Below the pieces are notes generated by a model. That model worked only from the letters and a program-made list of their open reading frames with translations. It searched no databases and had not been told where the DNA came from. 64,000 nucleotides of DNA from Asterochloris sp. CNOR1. Its lineage: Eukaryota; Chlorophyta; Trebouxiophyceae; Trebouxiales; Trebouxiaceae. The stretch is taken from contig OZ017756.1 of the NCBI GenBank assembly GCA_963969365.1, positions 1,922,001 through 1,986,000 of the forward strand, written 5' to 3'. This document shows, in pieces, positions 42,513 through 53,900 of this stretch (its first letter is position 1; each line of letters begins with the position of its first letter). A program made the translations under genes and the position numbers.

Positions 42513-45500
42513 ATGGCCTGGTTACTCTTAGCAGGCAGGCAGGTCAGAAAATGTGGGCAGAGGGCAGCTCAGTTGCTGCAGCGAGAGGAAGATGTGCCTC
42601 ACAGGAGATTGTTCAGCTTCTCAGCGCCAGGCCTTAGTGCTGTGGCAAGCTTGGGCATCAGGAAGCTACTTGTAGCTAACCGAGGGGAGATCGCCTGCCG
42701 CGTTCTTCACACCGCAAAGCGCATCGGTGAGGCTGGGTCTGCCATGCTGCAGTGCTTTGCAAAGTGTCTGTATAGTTATTCTTAAGGCAGCCAAGGTGGC
42801 TCTACAGTGCTGCTGTTGTCTATAAATGGTCAGCAGCAGGATCTAATGTGTCGCCTCCTGACTTGGCCAAAGCAGCAGGCATGCACTGGCTAGTCCTGCT
42901 GCCAATGCTGCTGCCCAGCAGGTGGATCCACAGCAGAGAATCTAGGCAAAGCTAGCCCATTGATGAGGAGCTGGTCAGGCTGCAGAGGGCAACAGACACT
43001 GCCACCAAGATCTTCTTGTGGGGTGGGTTGTGTTCGGGGGCTCACGGGTGCCGCTGTCTGTTTTACCTTCCCCACACTGCCACAAGGCTTCTCTGCCATG
43101 CAGGCATTCCCTCAGTGGCAGTGTTCAGTGAGGCAGACAGGCGCAGCAGGCACGTCCGCCTGGCGGACCAGGCTTTCTGCATCGGCCCAGCGCCAGCCCG
43201 GGACTCGTATCTGCGCAAGGAGCACATTCTCCAGGTATGGCCAGGCCTGACCATGTGGGCCCGCGGGGTGTCCAGCCTCTCCCCGCACCAGCAGGGCATA
43301 TGAGGCAGGCTGCTCAAGCCAGGGCGGCTTCATTGCATGCCGCTGTCTGTGAAGCCACATGCGGCAGTCTGGGAGCAGGGCAGCTCAGTTGCATACCGCC
43401 GTCTGCTGGGCCACGTGCTGATGCATTGCTGCACTCCAGGAGCACGGCAGCACAAGACATCCACTTGTGTACAGAGAGCCTCGTGTCTGACAGATACAGG
43501 TTTCTTGCAGCTCGTCAGAAAGATGGACTCTGTGCTGTGCATCTAGCAGGTGCACTGCTGGCACTGGTGGACAGGCCCCATGCAGGTGGAGCTTTGCCTA
43601 TGATGCCACACTACCAATGCACCATTGCAACGGTCGGCAACAGCGTACTTCCACCATGTGTCAGGCAGACGGTGCAGCAGGCTGGAGCCACTGCTGTGCA
43701 TCTGCCATACTGCAGTCTTGCAAGGCAGTAAGAAGCTCTCTCGTGATATCAGGCAAGTGCTGGCATCTAAGCAACTCAAGCAGGTGTTTTCAGGCGTAGC
43801 ACAGCAGTCTGGGGTTGCTGCTGCGCGCCCGTGTCCTCAAACTGCCATGTTGCAGCAGGCAACATGATGTCCACATGTGATGTGCAGGTGGCGCATCAAT
43901 CTGGAGCTGTCGCAATACACCCAGGCTATGGCTTCCTGTCAGAGAACTCTGGCTTTGCACGGCTGTGCGAGGAGCAGGGGGTCACCTTCATTGGGCCGCC
44001 AGCGTCAGCAATTGCCTCCATGGGTTCGTGCACCATGCGAAATGCCGCAGCTCACTCTTGACCCAGTATTCACCTGCACCAACATGTGCACCAAGCAGCC
44101 GCCCTCACAAAGTGCCGTCTGGGTGCGTGCACCACCCACCATTGTCCACTGCTCAGCTCAGTCCCACACGTGAAGCAAGCAGCCAGCCTCAGAGCTGGCT
44201 CCCCTGGTGCCTGCAGCGCTTGCCATTGCCCCTGGAATTGTCGCCTTGGGTGCGTGTACCACCTGCCCCTGCACAGTGTCCACATCAAATCCAGATGCAC
44301 ATCAAGCAGCCGGCCTCAGGGATACCTCTCCGCGTGCACAGAGCACCTGCCTCAGCTTCTTGCACAGTCCAGTGCACCTGCCAAGGAGCCGCACCTCGTC
44401 AGCCCACCTCTTTGCTCAGGCTTGCATGGTCTTTGTCTGTTTGCGGCCTCCCTGCTGGCCCAGTGCAGCTGCTGCGCATCGTTGCACGTGTGCCAGCGGT
44501 CTGAAGCCAACCCCACCATTGCCCTCAATGGGATGCAGCACTGAGGCTAGCATGCAGCATTGTCCCGTAGCACAGCTGCCTGTCCAGTCCCTGAACCTGT
44601 CAGTGGGCTGCAGTGGGGTACAGGTGCTTGCAGATCTTCGCACATGCTCCTGCTTCTGGCTGCACGGCCAAAGCTACATACTGGTCAGTGACCTGCAGGG
44701 AGGTGGTCAACTGTCTAACTGCGAGCTCCTGCAAGAGACCAGAGCAAGCTTGAATGCCTCATGGCAGTGTTGGTGGATGCTCCCTGCAGGAGACAAGAGT
44801 GAGTCCAAAGCCCTCATGACAGCAGCTGGAGTGCCTGTGGTGCCTGGATACCATGGGGAGGATCAGAGCCTGGATAGGTCAGTGGTGTCAGCGCTTGATA
44901 TGCCTGTGGCTGCCCAGCACCAGTGAGCTGCAACTGTGAATGCCTATGATACACATGAAGCCATGTGTGGCAATTGCATGCCATGCAGTCTTACTTGCAC
45001 CCTCCTGCTGGCAGCTATGCCAGACATGCAGACGCTGTGCCGCTTTGCAACACAACGCAGAACGCAACATGTCTAGCAGTCTGTGCCTGTCAGCTCTCTG
45101 AAGACATGTCAGATGGGCCAGTGGTCCCCTGCAAGCCCATTCAGAAGGCCCGATACTCTAGCCTTGTACCCAAGTCTGTTCCTGGTAATATGTCCACCCA
45201 TTCATTGCTGCTGTGCAGCCTTCTGAGGGAGGGGCAGAAGATTGGCTTCCCACTGCTGGTCAAAGCCAGGCTGGGCGGGGGAGGCAAGGGCATGAAGCTG
45301 GCGCGGCATGCAGACGACATGGAGGCAAGTCTGGCCTGTTGCCATGCACCCTTGCAGCCACTGGCACGATGACGATCGTCAGGCACAGTGGGAGTCTACT
45401 CCCTCTGGGGGAGTACACCACTGGCCTCTTTGCAAGCTGTCAGGCCTCAGCTTGACAAAGCTCAACCCCCTGCACGGTCCTGCCTCGGGCAAGAGGGCAA

Positions 45501-48500
45501 GATCTCTCATCAAGGCCTCCGCATTTCCTACCTACTAATGATGGGTGCAGCCCCTGTTCCTTCCCAGGCCTTGACGAAGCTTACTTGCCCCTTTGTCAAA
45601 GAGTTTGTGTGGCTGAGTGCAGGAAGCCATCACCTCTGCTCAGCGGGAGGCCTCTGCGTCATTCGGCGACGATCGGGTCCTGCTGGTGAGCATGCTGCCT
45701 CGTTGCTGGAGGTCTGCGATGAGTGCCCTGTGCTGAGGCAATGGTGCAAGGTGCTCATGGCCTCTGCTGCCTGCCTTGTTATACGAGAGCTGCTGCATCG
45801 TGAGATGAAACTGCCCAGCACGTGCTGGCTGACACCTTGAGCAATCCTGCGGAGTGCATCGCTGATGCCAGCCACACTGACTGATGCAGCTCCTGCCGCC
45901 CACAGGAGCGTTTCATCGAGCGGCCGCGACACATCGAGGTTCAGATCTTTGCGGACCGCCAGGGCAGCACTGTCTACCTGTATGAGCGTGACTGCAGCGT
46001 TCAGCGGCGCCACCAGAAGGTCTGCGATTGCACCTTTGCCGAGCTGTCGATGCTGCAGCCCAACGTCACGGGCCTTTGGAAAATGTTCCATTGCCCATGC
46101 CTGCAGAGCAGCAGCAGTGTTCTGGGAGTAACATCAACTGCAGCATCTGCTGCAGGGCTGGTCACTGGCTTGTCTTAGTGGCAGCATTCAGGACCTGCAT
46201 TCAGCTGCATCTGCAGTTTAAGCTGCAGCTTTGACCTGAACCCCTGTCTCATGAGACTTGAACACCTTGCCGGGGGTCTCAGTGTCTTGGCTGTACTCTG
46301 AGCAGCAGGTGCAGTTGGCTGAGCCCCACCCACCCTTGACAGGCAATCAGCACATGCTGCATTTGTGCAGCCCCACGGCCAAGGCTGCGCTTCATGCAAG
46401 GTCACCTACCCCGTTGTGAGCTCTAGCCTGCAAAGCAGTGTACTCAGGTCTTATTTTTGAGAATGCCCGCAGGTCTTGATGGCCCACTGTAGGCTCTGAG
46501 GTCAGCTTCTGTCTTGCAAGAAAGGGCCAAAAGGAAGAACAACAAGCTGAACTCGAGCCTTGGCATGCCAGGCGTACCTCACTACTTGCCAGTCTGCACC
46601 ATCGGACTGTGCCTGATGCAGGTCATTGGAGGGGACCCAGGCCAAGAGACTAAGCCCCTTTGCGATGCAGGGCCTCACGCCCTTGCCGTTGAGCGAGCCT
46701 CGAGCTTCCCTCTGCAATCTCTCATGCAGAACCTGCATGCCCTCGCGTGTCCTTTGCTGAGCAGACAGAGAAGCAGCTTCTGTGCTTGGTGCAGGTACTT
46801 GAGGAGGCCCCTGCCCCCAACATCAGCCCTGAGTTCCGCAGCAGCATTGGGGAGGCAGCTGTGGCAGCCGCCAAGGCTGTGGGCTATGTCAGCGCAGGCA
46901 CCGTGGAGTTCATTGTGGACACTGACACAGGGGACTACTTCTTCATGGAGATGAACACCCGGCTGCAGGTGGGCTGCTTGCTTGGGTGTTAGTGTCACAA
47001 TGCAATGGCCTGCCATCAAGCGGAGTACACATAGTATGCTATCAACGTGAGGCAGCCCAGAGGTGGCTGGCTGGCAAAGTTTCGTGCAGGTTAGGTCTCG
47101 GGGGTTGAGGGACCCTCGCACATGCTCCTCTGATTGTTGTCTTGCAAATCAGTGCCCTTCAAGTCATGATCAGCAGGTGCAAATTAGTGTGGAGACCAGG
47201 CGGCCATGAGGCAAGGCTTTGCACAGTGTGAGGCTTTGGCACCTTTCCAGAGGCGACAGGCTGGCCTCAACTCATGCCTGCGGGCGGTGCTTGTTGCATG
47301 ACCAGCCAGGGCATTGCCTGAACAACCAGCCAGGTCCTGGACACAGACCAAAGACTGACTGCTCTCGTGGCAGGCGCCCCTTGATCACTCCGCAATCTGA
47401 GGGCCAGCCTTCTCCCATGGCATGGTTCTTACCCATGCCACAGGATGAGGGCAGGCTGCCTGAGAACCCCTGCCTTGCTTTGCGCATGGTAGAAGCAGGA
47501 CCTGGGTGCTTGCCGGGCAGTGGCGATCCTGAAGGCCGCAGTCCTGCTCATTCGAGTGCTTTCTGCAGTGCAGTCCAAGCAGATGCCTAAGCTGTGGTTA
47601 GCTCGACAGGTGGCTGCAGGTGGAACACCCCGTGACGGAGGCTGTAACGGGCCTCGACCTGGTGGAGCTGCAACTCAGGGTGGCTGCTGGCCAGCCACTG
47701 CCTTTTGCACAGGCAGATGTCCCCCGGTTGCAGGTGACCTTCTGCTATGCCCTGCTCGTTTGCGTGACAGCAGCATCTTAATGCAGATTTCTACTGTGCT
47801 GCCTCCCTGTCACATTCTCAGCGCTAGGGACTTCTGCGCGGGCACAGCACTTATTGTCTGTGGCGTGAGTGAAACGGCTGTTCCATCATTCAGCCTGGCT
47901 CCCGTGCAGGGGCATGCTTTTGAGGCACGGCTGTACGCGGAGAGCACCGCAGCTGGCTTCCTGCCCGCCTCAGGCACTTTGCAGCAGTGGCAAGTCCCAC
48001 CTGGTGCTGTCTTCTTCAGCACTGGGGGCAGCATCAGGGTGGACAGCGGAGTTCAGGCAGGAGATGAGGTGAGGCGTCCAAGACTGTGTTTCTAGCTGAG
48101 CACAACTGCAGCAAGCCCCTGTCTGGCATGCCCCATCGCCGCCCACAATGCTTAAAAGCTGCAAGGCTGACTGCTGGGAGCACACCAGCACTGCCGAGGC
48201 TGCCAACGCCTGTCTCATGCAAGGAGCCCTGCATGCACATGCAGCGGCCTGGCTGCCTGCAGCGCTTGACGCTGCCTGCTGCTGTCAGTCGCTCTTCAGC
48301 GCTGCACCTCTGGCAGCTTCAAGCACAGCAGTGCTGACCTGCATTGCATGCTGCAGCCTGGCTTGGCTACCTGGAGCACAGCCATGCGGCCACCTGCTGA
48401 TGTCCTCATGCCCATGCTGCAGGTTGGCCTGAACTATGACCCCATGATCGCCAAGGTCATCTCCCATGGCCCCGACCGGGTGTCAGCGCTGCAGACTCTG

Positions 48501-50521
48501 GACACAGCCCTCTCTCAGCTGCAGGTGAGCCTGGTAGGCTATCAGTCCCATCCTGTCACATGCCTGCTTTGGGCAGCAGCTACCTGAGGCAGCTGAGGCC
48601 CTTCCAAATGACCCGGCATGGTCTGGGGCAGCCGTTCACCAGTAAGGCCTGTGCAGGCTGGGTTTGCCACCTTGTCCTTCCACAGCTGTGCAGCAGCTGT
48701 TGATATCTGCCCTGCAGATGAGTGCTACAGACAGGGCCTCTCATCCAGCAAGGGCTGTGCCAACTTGCCTGCTCAAGCCCACATGTATGATCTGTTCATG
48801 GCTACCAATGCCTTGCAGGTGACAGTGCTGCCCACACAACAGACCTCTGTGCAGCATGAGCTGCACCTTTTGAGCTGTTCATCAGTGCCGACATGCTGCA
48901 GGTAAATGGGCTGCCCACCAACAGAGACTTCCTGCGGCGTATTGCAAGGCACCCCAGCTTTGTCAGCGCGGATCTGGACACCTCCTTCATAGAGAAGCAT
49001 AAGGACTCGTTGCTAGCACCCCAAGCAGTGCCACGGGATGTTGCGGCCCTGGCAGCAGTAGCCAACCACCTGCTAGACGTCCAGCAGGTAAGTGTGGGCC
49101 CAGGTGGCAGTTTCAGCTCAAGTGTTGGCCGTGATACCTTGCATAAGACACAGCCGCCCTGCCATGTGCAACCATGTGCTGCAAGCTGTGCTGCACCTCA
49201 GCACCTGCATCACACAACATGTATTGGGGAGCCAGGCCTGCTTATACCCTGAGCAGGCTCCTGTTTTGGTGATATTCAAACCTGTGTGGGTCAAGACCCT
49301 TTTGGGAGACTCAGGGCCAAATACTTTCGGTGGCCACTCGGAATCTTTATGTTGCAACCTGCTGCCATGTGCCCTGGACTGAGTACTACTTTGAGTACAT
49401 GCTGTTGCACACCTTGCTGCCTCCTGACACATCTGAGGTTGCAGGCAGCAGCTGCGCACTTAGGCCCACCCACAGCCTGGAGCATGCTGGACAGCAAGCG
49501 CATCAATGGGTGTCTGACAGTCCAGGAGAGCTTCCAGCACCCTGCCAGCTCTTCTGAGCTTTTATGCAGCCTGACCTTTGGAGCTGATGGCAGCATCAGT
49601 GTGCAGGTCAGCAGCTTGGTTGGAGGGAGCAGGCTCTGCATCTGATTTGAGTAACTTTCACACTGCTGCTGCCGATTGACAGACGGTATGAATGCTGCTT
49701 GCTCCGAGTGCCCTAGTGGCAGTACGCATACTGAAGGCCTGCTTTGCTGTTTGCAGGATGCTGAGGGGCAGGTATCTGTGGTCACAGACATGCAGTTCGT
49801 GGGCGACAGCCTGGCCGCACAGGTTGATGCAGAGCGCCTTAGTGCGACTGTGTCCCGGCATCAGCATGGGGACCAGCAGGTGGGTGGATTTGGCTGAGCT
49901 GAGCATGCTGAGCTGCTCCATGGCTTGGCTGTGCTCAAACTGCTGTGCGCCTGGCTGCTCCAGATGCAAGCTCAGCTGGCACCTGCTGTGCCTGCCTGCA
50001 GGTCCTGACTGTGTGGCTGGCCGGTGAGACCTTTGAGTTTGCTCGGCACATTCCTCGAGTGTGGGCCCGGGCAGGCGTTGCAGCAGACCTTGCCGGAGAG
50101 ATTGTGACGCCCATGCCAGGACGCGTCACGAAGGCAAGCTGCTTGCATGCAGGCTTGTGCGCCCAGAGCCCCAATGCACTCCGTTGGTTGAGCGCCAGCT
50201 GGAGCGTGTGCGACGGGCAGCAGCCATCATCCGTGATGATGGCAAGTGACTGCAGCTGACCCAGGCTGGAGACAGAAGCAGCAGCCCTCTGCTTGAAATT
50301 ACATGCTCTGCCTTGCCCTGTAGGTTTTTGCCAAGGATGGGGATTTTGTTGAGGAGGGCGATGCAGTGGTGATTCTGGAAGCCATGAAGACTGAGCACAC
50401 AGTGCGGGCGCCCTGTGCCGGGACTGTCAGCGCTCTCAGCTGCTTTGAGGGCTCCCAGATAGCGGATGGGTCTGTTCTGGCAATCATTTTGCCAGCAGCA
50501 GCACAGGCAGTTGCGGCCTGA
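42513..50521 (+). CDS. MCCA: 3-methylcrotonyl-CoA carboxylase, biotin carboxylase/carrier (alpha) subunit
   Basis: The mitochondrial biotin enzyme that carboxylates 3-methylcrotonyl-CoA in leucine breakdown. Exon 1 (42513-42726) has an Arg-rich presequence ([10 protein letters not shown]) then [20 protein letters not shown]. Biotin carboxylase exons follow: [20 protein letters not shown] (43105), [19 protein letters not shown] (43905), [20 protein letters not shown] (44790), [19 protein letters not shown] (45248), [20 protein letters not shown] and [13 protein letters not shown] (45908-46020), [20 protein letters not shown] (46905-46970), [18 protein letters not shown] (47611), [20 protein letters not shown] (47912) and [20 protein letters not shown] (48425). 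The central region runs to about 50140. The biotinyl domain (50324-50521) has [18 protein letters not shown] and TGA at 50521. The lysine tetrapeptide is AMKT rather than the common AMKM. Ligase and carrier domains are complete and in order. Confidence 0.92.
44020..44330 (+). repeat. Tandem copies of a splice-donor region in an MCC-alpha intron
   Basis: The exon ends ATGG and is followed by GTTCGTGCACCATG (44022). Two intronic copies, TGGGTGCGTGCACCACCCAC (about 44120) and TGGGTGCGTGTACCACCTGC (about 44247), repeat that context with donors closer to consensus. CAAGCAGCCGSCCTC blocks follow each unit. Spacing is about 100 and 125 bp. Confidence 0.8.
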
Positions 50522-50908
50522 TTTTGCCTTGATCATTATGTGGGGGTGCCCTGCCTTGATGTATTGTACGATGCTGCACATGTACCAGTTTTGAAATGCT
50601 GATTTGCTATCCGTGAAAGCATCCCACCCAGCCTCATTGGATAGGCCCATAGGTTCACACTTCACTATGCCTTCCATAGGAGGGGCCCAGAGGTTCGCAA
50701 CTTGCCATCCGAGATCACAGCGGTTAGCAGGCTCGTGGAAGATCGGCCTGGGGCTGGTCGAACAGCAGTCCACACCATCAGTGTATAGTCAAGTAGCAGC
50801 CTCAAGGCAGCCACAGACTGCACACAAGCCCGCCTGTGAGCCCTCACTGGTAGCTCAAACTCAGATCACAGCACTCTGTGGCCATCAACAGCAGCGGGGA
50901 CCTTAGAT
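50522..50908. other. Intergenic region between tandem genes
   Basis: 387 bp between the MCC-alpha stop and the expansin-fasciclin start, expected to hold one 3' UTR and one promoter. A short direct repeat, AGGCCCATAGGTTC / GGGCCCAGAGGTTC (50642 and 50685), is visible; no gene is seen. Confidence 0.5.
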
Positions 50909-53900
50909 ATGATGGCTGGACTTTGCACACTAATGGTCCTAGGCGCCGTGCTTGCCGCAGTGCCCTCCGTGGCGCAACAAGTCACTGCCGGCGCACTCAG
51001 CCCAGACCAGGTCTGTGGTCATAGGTCTGCCTCGCTTGACACATGCATCATGCTTCCTGATTCTGGCAGTTGTGGACCTCCACACCCCTGCCTCAATGTA
51101 TCTGCACCTGCCTGGTCCAGACTGCCAATCTACTTGGTCTTGCAAGGCACAAGCCATGTGGGCGCTCCCTGCAGGATGTGGGCGACCCCGTCGGCAGTTG
51201 TGACTACGGGAGCCTGGCTGCAACCACCTTCCCAGGCACCAAGTATGTGGCGTCTGTGGGGGCAGATCTGCCCCTGCTAGCAGGCATCCCCATTAGCGGC
51301 TGCGGAGCCTGCTTCAGGCTTGTCTGCTCAGACACAAGACCGGTGAGCACTCTGCAGCTCGCATGCAAGCCCATCTGGAAGAGCCCACTTCTAATAGTGC
51401 AAGCAGCCGCCACGTCTGCAGACAGAAGCTAGTCTATATAGACTAGCCTATATATAGGCCGGTGATCACTGGCTTCTCACTTACATGCCAGAATGGCCAC
51501 TGGGCAGTTCCGGCTGTTGCTCACATTCCAGACTGGTAAGCACCAGCGGCTGCAATGCAAGCCTGAATGAGAACAATTTCAGGTCAGGCTGTGCGGGCTA
51601 GTGTGCTGTTGTGTGGGCAGCATACATGGCACAAGAGGCAAGGTGTGGTTACTGTGTTGAGCCGAAGACATGCAGTTGCAACTGCTTGCGCAAGATGTAT
51701 CGCCGCCACACTACTCATAGTGTGGGTGAATATATCGCAGCTTGTCAGCCTGCAGGTGCACTGCAAGCTTGATCAAGCAAGCAGCTTGTAACTGTAAGCA
51801 ACTTGCGCACGCACACAATTTGTTTGGGAGGCCTGCAAGGCCCAGCTAGCCAGCCTTGAGCTTGTGCACGCTTACAGGCACCACCCTGTGTGACTACTAG
51901 TGTCTGACACATCTCTTGTTGCTGACATGCACAACTCTGAGCATGTGCCATGTGCCGCAGGAACCCTGCGTCATCTAGCTGGCCCATGATGTCGGACATG
52001 GCTCTGTAACTATTCGAATAGCTCTGAGCCCCTGCATGCTGTCTGGCAGGACGCCTGCGTGGCCCAACTCGCCAGTGTGACAGTCCAGGTCGTGGACTTG
52101 GGCGGTGGCCAGCTGCTTTCTGTGCCGGCTGCAGCCCTGTCACAGATTGCGACGCCTGCAGTGGGCAACCTGAAGGTGACTGCCACCCAGGTGAGACATC
52201 GCGTCAAATGTCTGCGGACCAGAGGTCTGCACTGCAGCAGGCAGCCTGGTGCTCCCCTCTGCAGCGTGACAGTGTGCCGGCGTTGCTGGACAAGGCTTAT
52301 GCACTGAGCAGCACGCCGAAGGCAGCCTGGGCAGTGCAGGCTGCGCCTCAGCGCCAGAGTCCTGGTGAAGCTGTGCGGCCGGCATGATGCACACAAATGT
52401 CACCACAGTGGTGCAGGCGCAGATGGCACCAGCCAGAGTCTGAGGACTGCTGTCTACTGCCTTAGGCTGCAACAACACATTCTGGCTTATCAACAGTAAT
52501 GCTGCCTGCTCCTCCTGCTGAGCCTGCAGGCACCCTTGATGGACTGCACCATCACCTGCTTGTGTCAGCTTCTCCCCCTGAGCCTGCAGGCACTACCTGC
52601 TGGACTGCATCAGCAATGGCGCCCACACCCTTCTTTCACTCTGAGCACTTTTGTTTGGACTGCACCGCCACCACCTGCTGCTACTGCGCAGGTGCCCTGT
52701 CCACAAGTGGGCGACGTCATTGTTCGCATCATAGGTGGTGCCGCAGCCTCGCTCTACCTGAAGCTGGTGCTGCTCGACGCCGGCCCTGTGCGCGACGTTG
52801 CAGTGGCATCTGTGGGGTCACAGGTGCGCTGCAGGCAGCCCTGGGTGGGTGCTTGTGTCCTCCAGCAAGGATGCAAGTGCCAGCATTGCCTCTTGCAGCA
52901 CAAAGGTGGAGGGGTGGGATCATCAGGGTCGCAGGGGGGCTTGTACCAGGCATCGTGTGGCCTTCAGCAAACATTAAGCGTACCTTGGCCACATGGACTG
53001 GCTTGCAGCCTTATGCCTTGTGTGAGGCTTGAGCGGGTGATGGGTGCACTTTGCTGGTGAGCTGGCGCCATACCTTGCACAAGTACCAAAGTGATGCTCC
53101 ATTTGTTGGCAGATTAGGGTGCTGGAATGGTGCTCTCCTATGGGCCCAAGTTGCATCTTGCTTGGACGGTGCCATGCATGATGTGCACAGGTGACACAAT
53201 GCAGGGAGAGGTGGGTGCAAAGCTGTGGCACCATCAGCAGGAGAGAATGCAGAGGTGGTGCCGGAGGTTGATGCAAAGCATGGTGTGTCCTCAGCAATGC
53301 TGAGGCATTGCCCTGGCCTGAAGGCATGCGGCCTAGCCCACTGTGCAGCATGTCAGTGGCCTTGGCCAGCCTTGTGGAGGCAGGCCTGCTCTGCAAAATC
53401 CTGTGAGGGGCTGTGAGCCCCAACCAAGCCTGTATGACTTTAGTGTCACACAGCTTGCATCAAAGCCCGCTGGAGGGGCATGCCCACTGAGGCATAGAGC
53501 CGGCTCTTGCTCTGATGGGGTACCCAGCAGCCTTTGCCATCAACCCAGATGGCCACATACATGCGATGCAGGCATTCTCGCCTCTGGCAAACACCTATGG
53601 CGCTGTATGGGAGACCAACAGGCTGCCCACTGCACCACTGGACTTGCAGTACACTGACGCCTCTGGATTGACTCATCTGGCACGGTGAGCCATGCCAGGC
53701 TGGTCTGGACAGGAAAGGCAACACAGTTTCAGAGGACGTACATGCCTGCCATGCCCAGTCAGTGTTGCCGCAGTCTGAGGCATGCCAGGCTGCTTTTGTT
53801 TCAGCCTTTGACATGCGTAGCCCACTTGAAGAAGCGCAAAGCTGCTGTCAAGCATGGCCACCACGCTTGCGCAAAGTGTGCTTGCCACTCATCAGACTGA

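Noticed and set aside
42512-42515. Overlapping ATGs on both strands as start codons for AUH and MCC-alpha
   Set aside because: CATG gives an ATG on each strand by symmetry. The MCC-alpha start is supported by its presequence; using the minus-strand ATG would leave no 5' UTR for either gene.
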